64,000 nucleotides of DNA from Setomelanomma holmii (Eukaryota; Ascomycota; Dothideomycetes; Pleosporales; Phaeosphaeriaceae): NCBI GenBank assembly GCA_010015745.1, contig ML978227.1:62001-126000 (forward strand). The letters run 5' to 3'. The notes under the pieces were generated by a model. The model did no database searches, was not told the origin of the DNA, and saw nothing but the letters and a program-made list of their open reading frames with translations. Below, piece by piece: positions 9,596 to 21,722 of this stretch. Position numbers and translations under genes: made by a program. Numbering within the stretch: the stretch's first letter is position 1; the number at the start of each line of letters is the position of its first letter.

Positions 9596-11927
9596 ATGAG
9601 TCCTGGAACAGCATTTGCGCTTCGACCACTGGAGCGTAACCCGCTCACCGCTGCGGGCAATGCCCTCGAAGGGGCTTTCCGTGTCTACCTCTCTCAGCGG
9701 GAGCAGAAAAATCTAGGCCTCGCCAATGGCGACTTGGTCCGACTAAAGACATCAACTGGATTCAAAGGATATGCCGTTGCATGGCTGGCCTCTCAAACGA
9801 ACACTGCTACCAAGCCTATTGCAAAAGTCACAGATCTGTTACGCGAGCAATACGACCTCTCGCTCAATGACCAGGTGTTTGTCGATAAAGCCACAGACTC
9901 CTGGAAGCCTCTCAAGTCGGTTGAAATAGGCGTTGCAGAGAGTGTGGAAGTACAATTCACGTCAAATGAAGAACTTATATACTGGATTCGACACGCCTTA
10001 GGTAGGGTAAGCCTGTGACTACACCCAGACTATTTCCGAACGCTGACAGCAACAGTGGATCTTGACATTGTTCTCCCTGGTTGCACTTTTCCGGTCCAGC
10101 CAAAAGGACCCAGAAGTCAGCAAAAAGGCTCTAAGTTGCGCATGCACGTGAACAGTATCGAGCCGCATCCAGACGAAAGTCGTGCTGTATATTTCGATCC
10201 CGTCAAAACTCAAGTGACGACCACCGGCAATACGTCACGAGGTAGACGTCCACTGTCGCCCTCAAATGTTCTGCAGCTTAAAAGAGACGGTATTGGGGGC
10301 CTGTCGGGTCAGATAGCCACCATTGATAGGACCCTTTCATTCCTTACCAATGCTTCGCTTAACATGTCGGACCAGTATCTGCTCGGGCCTACCGCTCTCC
10401 TCTTCCACGGACCAGAAGGTACTGGGAAGAGCTTGCTTTTGGAGCGCCTTGCAGAATGTAGCTGGCAAGAAGTGTTCCGTGTCAACCTTGAAACCCACCC
10501 TAAAGGACAAATAAAGGCATTTTCCGAGGTCTTTGAGGATGCTCGCGAGAAGCAGCCAAGCTTGATATTGATGGACAACCTAGATAAATTCCTTGAGAAG
10601 GCCGATGCACTTGTCAATCGTTTGAAAATAGAGCTGGCAAGATTGGAAGGTACTCAGGTCGTGGTTGCAGCAACGGCGCGCAGCGTTTACGACATCGATA
10701 CTAGCCTCCGCACAACCTCAGCTTTCAAGACTGAGCTTGAGCTTTTCCCTCCCAACGTCAGACAGAGAGAAGAGATCTTGCGACAAATACTCGGACCTGG
10801 CCGAAAGCTTGCCACAGTCGACTTTCCGGGGCTAGCAGCGCGCACACATGGCTTCGTTGGGCGCGATATTCACAAGCTTTGCGGGCTTGCACGGAATCGG
10901 CGCGTTCAAGGAGCTTACGAGTCCCTGGACGACGACCAGAAGACAACACTGGGCGAGATTCTTGAGAAAACGGATTTTGTTACTCAGGAGGATTTTGATG
11001 CTGTTATCGACCAGGTGCAGCCCACGGTACTCAAGGAGAGTATCTTGGAAGTGCCCAAGGTCAGATGGACAGACATTGCTGGCTTGGACCACGTCCGCGC
11101 TCTACTTGAAGCTATCACTATCCGGCCATTCATGGTAAGCTGTTGCTGATGCATCGTACACGAACTGTACTTACATATTTTAGTACCCTGATCTCGATGT
11201 CAAGTTCGGTGGACCCCAGTCGCGCAAGGGCGTGCTACTATATGGGCCCCCGGGCTGCGCAAAGACCTTGATCGCCCAAGCCGTTGCAACCGAGAGCAAT
11301 CAAAATTTCCTTGCTGTGAAAGGTTCCGAACTCATCAAGATGTACGTAGGCGAGTCTGAGCGAGCCATTCGGGATGTGTTTCGTCGAGCGCGTGCAGCGA
11401 AACCTTGCATTATCTTCTTTGACGAGATTGATTCGATCGGCAAGTCACGCGAGAGAACGCAGGACAGTGGACTCAATGTCGTCACCACACTGCTCAACGA
11501 GATGGATGGTATTGAAGCTCTAAAAGACGTGTTCATCATCGGAGCAACCAACCGACCTGACATCCTCGACTCCGCCCTCATTCGCACTGGAAGATTCGAT
11601 GCGCATATCCACATCGGTCTGCCCACCGAGGAGGCAAGGAAGCAGATACTCGAGATCCACACCAGGAAGAGGCCGCTAGCCTCAGATATTGACCTGGGTA
11701 TGGTCGCAGCAAGGACCGAGGGCAGCAGCGGTGCCGACATAAGCGGACTATGTGCAGTGGCAGTTGAGTTGGCAATCTCGGATTACGAGAAAGCTCCAAA
11801 CAGCGAACCACTTATCCGAATGTGCCACTTCGAACAAGCTCTGGACCAGCATGTTCCGCATACAGTCAAAGAAGAGGCTGAACGGTACAGGAACTGGCGA
11901 CCAGGCAAGTCGTTGTCAGATGGCTAA
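9596..11927 (+). CDS. afg2: AFG2/SPATA5-like double AAA+ ATPase (742 aa)
   Basis: Exons are 9596-10001, 10056-11134 and 11184-11927 (introns 54 and 49 bp); the first acceptor could alternatively lie 6 bp upstream. The protein has a Cdc48-N-like double-psi region (residues about 1-130: 'LGLANGDLVRL', 'YDLSLNDQVFV') and two AAA+ modules. D1 has Walker A 'GPEGTGKS' near residue 254 and a non-canonical Walker B 'LILMDNLD' near 305, lacking the catalytic Glu. D2 is canonical: 'GPPGCAKT' near 517, 'IIFFDEID' near 571, then 'GATNRPD' and 'RTGRFD'. Yeast Afg2 (Drg1) extracts Rlp24 from pre-60S ribosomes in the cytoplasm; length and order fit that family. The degenerate D1 leaves room for another type II AAA protein, so assignment to AFG2 is probable rather than certain. 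Confidence 0.72.
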
Positions 11928-13009
11928 ACAGCGGTCCCCAGACGCGCCGGCAATGCCCCGAGTTCTGCCGGCATGCTACGCATTATCATCTGCTCTTATA
12001 TCTTCGTCATGCTTCGCGGCATTTTAAATGCATTTGTAGAGGCATGGCGCATCAGGAGCCATTGTTGGCCTTGATACTACACATTTAGCCGCCTACTGAA
12101 CACTGCAAGAAGGCTGGCTCCGTTGTTCTGTATTGTGGATCTTCCACGGCGCATTTGTCTGCTTGTACACGACGAGAGAATAATAGCAATCTTGGATATT
12201 ACCGAAGGATTGCGAATGAATGGTGCCTTGCGTTAGAGTCTCATTTCCCGTCGATCATGTCAGACCACCAACATGATTGCGCCTTCAGCGTCGACGATGC
12301 ACGCGCTGTGCTCGAGTGTGTTGTGCAACGTTTGTTCCAGCTTACTGTGACGAACGTGGCGGGCTGTGGATCTTATGAACATTTTCTAGCTCGTGTGCCG
12401 CACGAAGGTTGATTCATTTCAGCAGAGCCAGTGTTTGTCCATGGTGAGGGTCGCTTGGCGGCGGATAGCGAAATTGCGCCGCCATCCTGAAACCTGCGCC
12501 CGTGCTCCCTCCACCATGTCTGCTGCAGGAACAGCCGCTTGTTCCCGCACGCCGTTACCATGACACAAGACTTCCCAGAGAATGCCCGCTGATTGTCATG
12601 GATCCCGCTGTCTTAAGCTGTTTGTCCCACCAATCGCAACCCTGCTTCCCGCGCTTCGGTGATCAGCCCTACCCTTGTACCGCAGTGGGTTGCTGCCCTT
12701 GTGCAATCTTTCTCCAACGCCTAGCAGCTGCACCGTAGACGGGTCGTTTTACCGCTGGCAAGAGGGCCTGGAAGAATGTGGAGGTGTCAGGTTGTTTCCC
12801 GCGCGCACTGATGATGACACCGGCTCGAATCTCGCTCGCTGTTGTGCTCTTTCTGCTCCCTCAACTTTCGTAACCACGCGTCGCTGGTCGTATACCTGTT
12901 TGCTCTGTCGAGCTGTCCATTCCTTTGATTAAAAGCCCTATCTTACTCTTCTTGTCACTCCTTACTTATCCATTCCCTACCTGATACCCACTAGCGATCT
13001 GAAACCGCC
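11928..13009. other. Intergenic, promoter of the 13010 gene
   Basis: No coding frame is supported. The last 100 bases before 13010 are rich in CT tracts ('CTTACTCTTCTTGTCACTCC'), as is usual for leaders of expressed filamentous-fungal genes. A TATA box is not evident. Confidence 0.5.
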
Positions 13010-15062
13010 ATGCCAGGATTACTCTCTCGGTCGAAGTCTATGCGACTGTTGAAGGGCAACCGAAAGGACACTCAGCAGGAGCAGGCACAGAACTCAATGC
13101 CGCGTTCGGACGGCGCTCAAACAGACAATGACAGATACCAGTCGCCCACACCAATCTCGAGAGCAGAAGGGGAAATAGAGCCACTAGAAGTGGCAGTCCG
13201 GCCGAGTACGTCTGGTGGACCCGGAGATCGCAGGACGTTGTTCCACATGAAAACAAATCCGGCCGCGTCGATTCATTCTCAGAACGATCTCACGTTCTTC
13301 CTGCCTTCGGAATCGACAACTGTACTCTATACTGAGGAGCCTAGAGATTCCCGGGAGGGCATCATTGGCATCGCGTTGGGTAGTCCCACTGCTGGTTCAC
13401 ACTGGACATCGACACCTCAGGCCTCGACTGTTGATGTTACCTCTCTAGACCTTACCCAACTAACGTCAGCGTCCATGCAGTACAATAGTTTCCCATCGCC
13501 TCCACCTGGTCGGCAGGAAGCACCAAGGTCCAAACTTGGTCGATGGAAGTCACTTTTCAGGAAAGCTCCTCCAGTGCCGCCGCAACAGGAGAAGCCATCC
13601 TTTTACCAGCTGACACAGACTGTTATGGGACCGCGAGCAGTCCGCGCGGACAGCCACCATGATAGCGAGTCAATCGAGTCACAAGTCAAGATCAACCATG
13701 AACAACATACTGGACGAACCCCATCACCACCTACCTTCAAGGCAAACATCCGAGCTTCTCGTACATTTAGCTCACCTCGCTCACCACCAGAGGTGGTGCG
13801 GAACAGAGCAAGAGCTTTCACCGCAGGAGCACTTCCCTCGAATCCTCGCGAGTCTGTTCAGCGTTCCGCGACCACACCTTTCCCCTCTAGCAATGTCATA
13901 CAAGATTTCCCGGCATTACCAAAGTTGAACTCATCCATGAGCAACCAGCATACCCCGACATTGGCCTCCAATACGCCCCTTCTCGATGTCAGCATACCTG
14001 ATATCACACTGGAAAGGTATAGTGTCATGTTCAATGGCCTTCTCCAGTCGAACTCAAACCGCACATCTAATCTTCTTGTACGGAGGCAAGGCAACGCTGA
14101 AAAGCTGAAGCCGCTGAACGAGCTATCGGTCAAGGTAAGCACAGTACTCACATGAAATGGATATGTTTAACAGACGTTAGGAGAACGAGCAAGAGAGTCC
14201 GATGGATTACAAACTTCAACGGAGGGCAACTTCGCCACGTATACCTTCACCGTCACCACGTTTATCACTCTTTCCAAACACGGGCAACAGCCGAGCAGCA
14301 TCGCCGCGTTCAGCATCAGTACCCCGAGCGGTAAAGACTCTCCACCGATTCAAGACAGCACCAGAGAAGTCACCACTACGCCATACCTTCTCCCGCGTGG
14401 AAGAGCGTGCCGAAGAAGACAACAAGAAGGGCCAAGCACTTTTCATTCAAAAGCCCAAAGCATCACCAATCCTCAAACCGCAATTTTCACCAATCTCAAA
14501 ACTCCAACACCTAGCCATCACACCAAACTCGATCGAAAGCTTCGAATCCGATAACGACTCCATCACCATCGTCGTGGGCCGCACCGCCTCAGGCCAACCC
14601 CAGAAACTGCACCTCGACGAGCGAGAACCAGAATGGGAAATCTGCTCCAAACCCAAACCCGTCCAACGATCAAACACCACGCCCATACCAGACCTCGTAC
14701 GCACAGATTCCCAGCGCCAGCCTAAAGTCACAAAGTTCAGCGCCCTGAGTTCAAATCCCGCCTCCGCACCCCTCGAAACCCCCTCTCCACTCCAGCGCAT
14801 CCAACAACTCCAAACACCGCCTCTATCAGCAAACGAGAAGCGCTCAGCAAGCGAGGAAGGCAAAGCGAAGGCCATGGTTGGCGTGGCGAGAAGTATATCA
14901 GTCAGCAGGGCAAATAGCCCGCGCACACTTGTGCGCACAGGGACAGAGATTAGGAGTCCGCATGGTGATCGGTTGGTGGAGAGGCATGGACAGGCGTTGA
15001 CGCCGACGATGGTGGAGGTGCGGAATCGGAGGAGTCAGAGGGTGCAGTTGGTTGATGCTTAG
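13010..15062 (+). CDS. Ser/Pro-rich fungal hypothetical protein (668 aa)
   Basis: Two exons, 13010-14134 and 14181-15062, are joined in phase 0 across a 46-bp GT-AG intron (acceptor after GACGTTAG). The N-terminus is basic ('MPGLLSRSKSMRLLKGNRK'), and a second basic patch near residue 180 reads 'KLGRWKSLFRKAPPVPP'. Most of the chain is low-complexity Ser/Pro/Thr and predicted disordered, with many SP/TP sites. No enzyme motif, signal peptide or membrane helix is visible. It resembles conserved ascomycete proteins of unknown function; the conserved-looking basic FRK-type segment is probably the functional part. I propose no role. Confidence 0.75.
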
Positions 15063-17201
15063 GATCCGTCCCGACACTCTCTTCTCCAGGGCAATTTTCC
15101 CTTCATTCCTCTTCATTTCTCATGACGACAAAGCTTCACATACACATTTCTCCTATATTCGGCACAAGCGCATTCTTTCTCCATCTTCTAGCTCGGGGCA
15201 TCTTTCGCGCGAGATCGGGCTCGCATTAGGATTTGGTTTCAGGCGTTTGTTGGTAGTGATACAGGGCGCGTCGCATGCGTGCGCGGTGGTTTATGCCGCG
15301 TCTTCTTCTTTTTGGGAGCGAGCGAGGGTGTTTCGGATTCACATTTTGGGGGTTTCTTGGAATATCAGGCAGAGATTGGGTGATATGAGAGGCAAGAGGC
15401 ACTGTAGAGCGGTGTGTTGCAAGTATGGAACTTTTGAATAGAACGATGAGTGTGATACCAGGTCTGTGGGATTTAGAGCTGAGATGGAGCTGGGGTATGC
15501 TGGCTACTCAATAAGATCAACATCGAAAGTTCAACTCGCACTCAGATGCGGTGGTGACAAATTTGAGTCGTGCTTTTGTGAAATGCTTACAAGTACTATA
15601 TTACCACTTTAGGTTAAAACAACTAGTATCAGGTCTGCAATACGTAGAGCTAAATGGTAACTGGAACATGTCGAGTATTGGATGAGATCAGATTCGGGTC
15701 TTTGACTTGGAAGACTGGTGGTGACGAAGACGGTAGATTGCGCTTGCCTCGAGAGTGCTTGTGAGATGCACGCGAGCACTTGCCCACTGAAGCCTTCCGA
15801 CAAAACCTCATATCTGAGCCTGCGCCAACCACATCCTGATTTCGTCCCTCCAGGTCTCTTCCCGAAATCTTCATATAGCAGACCTGCAAACATCAATCAA
15901 GTACGCAACAAGCATGGTCAGCGCCTCTGTCGAGGGCCAGAGAGCAATTGAACGGTTCCTCCCGCATCGGGTTCAACGCTGCCACAGCCCGAGCTGGCTT
16001 GCCAACCCGGCTCAACTCCCCATAGCACTTATGTGGCGAAGCCGTCCGGTGAACAGAAAGGTCTAGGATACAACTTGCCCGCAGGTACCGGCGGTCTTCC
16101 GTCCAGCGATCACTCGTGGTCTCGAGGACGGTGGCTGAGACAACCCCGCTATGCTATCGCCGTCCCCACCTCCCGTTGCAATAGCCTGAGGGCGTGCCTG
16201 ACCCGGGTTATGAGTCGCGCCCAGATAGCGACAAGCTTCACTTCTGCGCGATAAGCTTGTCGAGCGCAGCACCAAGATTTTGATCGAGCCTGGATGGCAT
16301 GCTTGCATTCGAAGGCGTCCAGGCGCAGCTTCGGCTTGAGCCTTCAAAATCCCGCCAGCAGCAAATGATCTCACTCAGCCAACGGAGGCATAATAACGCT
16401 TCTGCGTCAATCAGCCATCGCCCTGTTAGTCTCTGCAAAGACGACACGGGATTCGATAAGAACAGCATGGCCAGGCTCCTCCCGCTCGCAAAAAGACGCG
16501 TGCGGATTAGACGGCTGCCTTCGTGCAGCACACAGCCCATCTAGCTTCCCGCCACGGTTCTCTACCATTGGAGGACGTGCGGATGTCGACAGTCTGAACG
16601 ATGCACTTCGATCAAGCAATACTGAGCGAGACTGCAGCCTACTGCTGGGTACTCGAAGGCTAAATCCAAATGCTTTGCGCAGCCGCAAGCTGTTCGGTAG
16701 AAAGCACGAATGAGGCTGAGCTCCATGTGCTTGGAGCTCGACAGCCCGCCCAGTGACCTTCCTCTTTCTCTCTACTCACTGATTTTGTTTCCGACTTCCT
16801 TTCTCGCGTTCCTGAGCCTGACATCGATCATCGCTGTTCCACGTCCAACCGTGGCATCTTGTCTCCCTCGGTATTGGTCGAGCAGGCTCCCAGGTAGCCT
16901 GGCGGGTGACCAATTCTGAACACGGCAATTCAGTGACCTTGCTCCTATCTCAGATTTGGCCGTGGGCTTCGGGTAGTCAGTCCCGGACATTCGTCGTGTT
17001 GGTCGAATAGCTTGGTCACCCAGGTCTGTCTCTGCCGGCTGCAAGGACTACTACTCTCAGGCTATCAAACTACAAAGCCGTTGGTTGTAGCAAAGGATAT
17101 TGCCAGCGTGCAACATGTCAGGTCTTGAGGTACGTCGAATCCAAATGTCTTGGAACAGCTGCTGGCACATATATTGTGGCGCAACTTGCGCCGCCATGTA
17201 G
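15063..17201. other. Long intergenic region between two tandem genes
   Basis: This 2.1 kb region has only short overlapping open frames without family features. A CT-rich run at about 16760-16805 looks like a fungal transcription start or leader for the gene at 17202. The 5' part is the 3' flank of the preceding gene. Confidence 0.5.
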
Positions 17202-19717
17202 ATGGCAAACCAGAACGAGGACGAGCTAAATGGTTGGAAGGGATGTACGATTAGAGGTAATACTGACATGTCTGCACAGGTCGTAGCAGCCGTGTCAGCG
17301 GTCATATCCGCCTTCCACGGAGGAACTGAGCTGCTTAAGCACATCAAGGCAAAGCGCCGCAAGTCCAAACAGGCGCAGCGAGAATTCGAGGAAAGGCAAC
17401 TACAAGACTCGTTGGTATCTGGGGAACAGCAAATAGGCTTCCGTTATGCGCAGGACATGAGGCAGTTTGGCGATCTGATGCGTGTTGGGGATGGTAAGTT
17501 CAGCCAACTCCGAAGTCCGTGTCAGAGAACTGATGTCCGATGCCAGTCATCGCGCGCGATCAACTTCAGCACATAACGATTATGATGCAGGGCGAAGTTA
17601 TCAAAAGCCTGCAAATGGCTGCACAGTTCGAGCACGCCGTCTTGAATCTGACCTTACTATACGAAGCATCCATCACGAACCGAAAAGCTACGTTCGTGAC
17701 GCTTGATGAGTTGAAGCAGCGACTTCTCCCAAGATTGCCAATAGAACGACAAATTCAATTGAGCTCGGAGTCCTCGTCGCATGGCCCTTCGCGCGCCTCT
17801 ATGCAAACGATTGGATCGACTTCCTTCGACCCTACGAGCTACGTACCGGACAATTACATTCCCGCAGCCGTCACACTTACGTCGCAGAACGATATGAGAG
17901 ACACAAAGCATGGCCTCACCAGCTACTTCAAAGGTCTGAAGCGCAACAGCAGTTCCGCAGGCCGACCGTCCTCAGCGAGGGAATCGACTGCGTCCGCCGA
18001 TATCAACTTTAGCCAGGCTTTCCAGCATCTCATGGACGCAAGAGGAACGCAAGACAAGGCAGTCATAATGCAGGAAATAGACGAGATTATGGACGCTTAT
18101 CAAGGGCTTCACATAAGTCAACCGTCAAACGAGGCATGGGCTAAGACCCAGTACGGCAATGGCTACGGTGACAGACGAGATACACTCACAATGCTAAGCA
18201 GAGGAGACCCGTACTCTTCAAACTCGCTGACCCCGAATCCGATGCTCAACAACCTGCCATCAACGCCAGAGGAGCATGGCGCCCAGAATTATGCACAGCA
18301 GCCAACATTCAATAGGGGCAGCTTCAGTCGGCCTCTGGACAGCCCCACCCTAGGCTATCCCCAACAGTATTCCGCAAAGAGCCCGGTCCCTCAGATGCAG
18401 ACTCAAGGCCACAGATGGTCTACTACCTCGTCAGCATCCGGCTCAACATACTCAGAGTCTCCGTCGCTAAATCGAAATAGCTCGACCTCGTCTCAAGATT
18501 CACATAGTCAAAGTCAGCCACTGCCACTAAACCACTCTCCACGAGCTGTATTCCCCCATCCGCCTACTACAAGACCTCCGCCAGATGCACGCCCGCAATA
18601 TCATGAAAGCTTCCAGACGTTCCAAGCAGCTTCTTCCGCATCCCAAGCAGGTCCTGCGAGCGCGTATCCACAACCCATTGCACCACTCTCGTTTCAGGTC
18701 CCAAGAAGTCAACCAAACGCCCAACCACAAGCGCCTCATCAGCCACAGTCTCCTGCCAGCGTAACTACTTTCCAGCATGAGGATGCAAACTCTTTGATGT
18801 TCTCACCTTATGCACAGCAGCATCCGTCACAAGCCATTGCACCATTCGCACATCCTGACCAGCAACCGCGGGATACGAGACATGCAGCGATGCAGCCAGA
18901 TCGATCGAAATACCACCTGATCCCGCCCGCAGGACGCGATGCCCCAAGCCCGCGTAGTCCCACGAGCGAGCGTAGCATATCACAGTCCATTGTAGCAGCA
19001 ACCAATCTAGGCACTGCGCCTGCAGCGGCAGGTCTCCGTCACCACAGTATCGCACCCTCAATAGCATCGACCGACAGCAGCACGTCAGGCACCCTCGGGG
19101 TCCTGCCCGGTGCACGAATAGGCAAAGCAATTCGCACAGACACCATAAGCAGCGGTCCCGCCGGCGCAGAGAGAATGATGAACGGCCGACCCTGCAAAGC
19201 GAACAATTACTGGGGCTTCTGCAAAGGCGCCTGGACAATTCGCGAAGACGTCAAGAAAGGTCTTACCCTCCGCACCCAGCCGTTAGGCATGTACAACACC
19301 AAGGAACTCTGGGAATGCACCTCATGCACCTTCAAAGGCTCGACATTCCCCGCGCCCCATCCGACCAAGAAGAACAAAGAGATCACGGTCGTCGATCCGC
19401 GAATCGCGACGTCTGCATCTGGCATACGCTATAAATGGATCTTCCTGGCCAAATCGCACGTCAACAAGAAGGCGGGCGATAGCCACACGGACGAAAGCAA
19501 CTACGGCTGCGTCCTGTGTAGTCTGGAGGACAAGGTTAGTAGTGTGTACGGCGGCGTGGAGACGCTGATGAATCATATCGCGCTGTGTCATGTTGCGGAT
19601 ATGAGCGAGAACACGAGGCGGAAAGCAAGGTGTATTATTGGGAGAGTTGCGGGTAAGGATGAGACGGAGTGGGATATTAATATTCCCGTGTTTGCGCAGG
19701 TGGGGGAGTTGGCTTGA
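17202..19717 (+). CDS. Fungal hypothetical protein with C-terminal zinc-finger-like region (820 aa)
   Basis: Exons are 17202-17493 and 17547-19717, joined in phase 1 over a 53-bp intron. The N-terminal helical part contains 'VVAAVSAVISAFHGGTELL', a Lys/Arg-rich 'KHIKAKRRKSKQ' and a coiled-coil-like stretch continuing over the splice. The middle (about residues 250-570) is a Gln/Ser/Pro-rich disordered region. The last 180 residues are conserved-looking and Cys-rich: 'CKANNYWGFCKGAW', 'LWECTSC', 'YGCVLC' and 'LMNHIALCHV', a C2H2-like arrangement. The start is uncertain: the Met at 17268 ('MSAQVVAAV') or an upstream exon is also possible. No function is assigned; zinc binding is inferred from spacing only. 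Confidence 0.75.
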
Positions 19718-20051
19718 CGGGGTGGGAGGGCGGAATGACGGGAAAGGGTGGAACGAGATGAGGGGAGGATGAGGAGGAGACGATGTGGGGTCGCTGAAGG
19801 TTAGATGGGCATGTTGTACGGTGTTCATGAGAGGCGTTGTTTTGAGCTTGCTGATGAATGAGATACCCGATAGCTGCGCTTTTGAAACACAATATACATG
19901 GTCATAATATCGATCGAGTTTCGTGAGGATCTGCGGTGGATCGTGAATGATCTAATTTTCATGTCATGTAAGGGCTATCTATATTCATTGGCCATTGAGC
20001 CGGGTATCATATCTCCAATCCGTCTTTCATGCATCGCTGTCTATCAAACAC
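19718..20051. other. Convergent 3' flank
   Basis: Short gap between the 3' ends of the 17202 gene (+) and VPS22 (-). It contains no open frame of interest and presumably holds both polyadenylation regions. Confidence 0.5.
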
Positions 20052-20837
20052 TCACGTCGCCGTTGCCGTGATAAACGCCGGACTCCAATACTCATTCTCG
20101 CCCGCCTGCGTATCCACCCACACCAAACTATCCGCCATCAGATCTTCCACAACGGCATGTGCTCGTGGTCGCTCCCAATTCAGATTCAACTGCAACATGC
20201 TCACCGTCACATACCCCAGGACCTGAATCGCCTCGAGCACCGTGCTCTGGTCCGTATTCAACTCCTTGGGCACACTCCTAATCAAACTCCTGTGTCCGAT
20301 TTTCATGATACTAAAGCAGGAACCCAAGGGCGAGAGGGACTCGACGGCGCGCTTGATGTCGTCGTCCGATACGTCCATGCCACCGCCTATCCCGCGCCCC
20401 TTGGATATGCGCGCTTTCAGGTCGCTGACGGAAATCAGGCCGCCGTTTTCGGCGCGTGTGGAGCGGCATTCTTCGACCACCAGGACGCCCAGATTGAAGT
20501 AGAAATCATTCACACTCCCACCTAATAACTGTGCCCAAATACTCTCCCCGCCCTTGCCGTCTGCAGCCCTGCCGTCGCGGTGGTAACTTGATGCCAGAAA
20601 ATCGATGTTGAGCGCGGAGCACATGCGTGCGAATTCAGCGCGGAAGGCGGGGTTTGCGCGTATGTCTTTGGAGTGTGTGAGGGCGAAGTTGTGCAAGAGG
20701 GACTGGAAGACGGAGAGTTGGGTTTCGAGGGATTGCGCGTTGCGGGTGCGCAGGGCGGCGCCGTGGGTGGTGTAGTGGTGCGATTGGAGGCCGCGGGAGG
20801 AGAGGGAGGAGAGGCCGGGGGTGCGGCGGCGGTCCAT
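20052..20837 (-). CDS. snf8: ESCRT-II subunit VPS22/SNF8 (261 aa)
   Basis: One uninterrupted exon encodes an EAP30-family protein. Diagnostic segments are the N-terminal 'MDRRR' start, a helical 'QLSVFQSLLHNFALTHSKDI', 'FRAEFARMCSALNI', then the winged-helix region with 'DFYFNLGVLVVEEC', 'NGGLISVSDLKARI' and 'GYVTVSMLQLNLNWERPRA'. Length matches the usual 230-260 aa. In the ESCRT-II complex (two Vps25, one Vps22, one Vps36) it acts on endosomal membranes to sort ubiquitinated cargo into multivesicular bodies. The C-terminus 'ITATAT' is not conserved as far as I can judge. The upstream sequence is strongly purine-biased on the plus strand, meaning a CT-rich leader for this gene. Confidence 0.93.
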   Translation of the reverse strand: MDRRRTPGLSSLSSRGLQSHHYTTHGAALRTRNAQSLETQLSVFQSLLHNFALTHSKDIRANPAFRAEFARMCSALNIDFLASSYHRDGRAADGKGGESIWAQLLGGSVNDFYFNLGVLVVEECRSTRAENGGLISVSDLKARISKGRGIGGGMDVSDDDIKRAVESLSPLGSCFSIMKIGHRSLIRSVPKELNTDQSTVLEAIQVLGYVTVSMLQLNLNWERPRAHAVVEDLMADSLVWVDTQAGENEYWSPAFITATAT

Positions 20838-21722
20838 GGTGGGCGCGGTGGAGGGATGAGGGAGGGAGGTTGTGTGGTCGTTGGGGTGAAGTGAGGTTTA
20901 GAGAGGGTCGTGGTAGAAGGGCGAGGTGCGGAAGCGAGTTGGGTGTTGTGATTGTGAAGTGGGGAATGACTTCAGTCTTGGAGCCTCATAAATTCATAAG
21001 CAGTCACAGCACTGCCCTGTCGCGACCTGTCTTGCTGTCTGTACAGCTTCGTCTCAGTCGGCAGCTGCATGAGACGCTTGCACAATAATGGCACCTACCA
21101 ATCCGACCTCGAAGCTCAGACAGGCACAGTCGCGAGACAGTGGGGTAGCGAACGGCGGTACAACGTTGCACTATCGTGTGCAGATCCGGTCTAGAAGAAA
21201 CGATGTTCGCAATAATAACTCTGAAACACTTGCAAACCCGGATTGCATGCACCTCAGAAGCCAGTTGAAGATGAGGTACAAGCAGATCAGCGCACATACC
21301 CTGTTGAGCAGCCGGAGCATTACTCAATGACGTATAGCTGCCTTTCGGTCTCAAGTCGGTCGTTCTTCCCGGCTGCCCTCCGCCCACACAACAGTCTTCG
21401 CGGTTCGCATGGCCTATGTACTACTGTATTGGCATAATTAGACCGCATCTTGCCCGCCATGATCCGGCGTCGTGCTCTTCTTCGTTCGCGCTCGCTGTCT
21501 CTTCACTGTACAATATTTTCGCAAACACGAAGCAGGGATTTCACCGACCCCAGTCGAACTGCGGTTGGCTCCGAACTAGGCATCTAATCGCACGTGTTTG
21601 CGCACCGTTTCTGGCCTTCCATGATACCTATTACTTTACTTCTCGACTCGAGCTTAACAAGACACATTCCTTCCAAGATTCTGCGGCACACGTGGTTTGA
21701 GGAGTTGTTCTATGGCTCCACC
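20838..21722. other. Divergent intergenic region between SNF8 and AAR2
   Basis: Shared upstream region of two divergent genes. Next to SNF8 it is G/A-rich on the plus strand (20840-20960). A small frame at 21088-21330 starts with ATG but shows no homology I recognise. Frame 21594-21722 is an in-frame 5' extension of AAR2 and probably leader. Confidence 0.5.

Noticed and set aside
9520..9660. N-terminal extension of the minus-strand hypothetical protein beginning at 9660
   Set aside because: The codon at 9660 is TTG, no ATG exists between it and the upstream stop, and the segment is antisense to the conserved first exon of the AFG2-like gene.
21088..21330. 80-codon ATG frame between SNF8 and AAR2
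   Set aside because: No recognisable domain, polar random-looking composition, and it lies in a divergent promoter region.
21594..21722. Upstream in-frame start for AAR2
   Set aside because: The AAR2 family N-terminus begins at the Met at 21723; the extra 43 residues look like translated leader.
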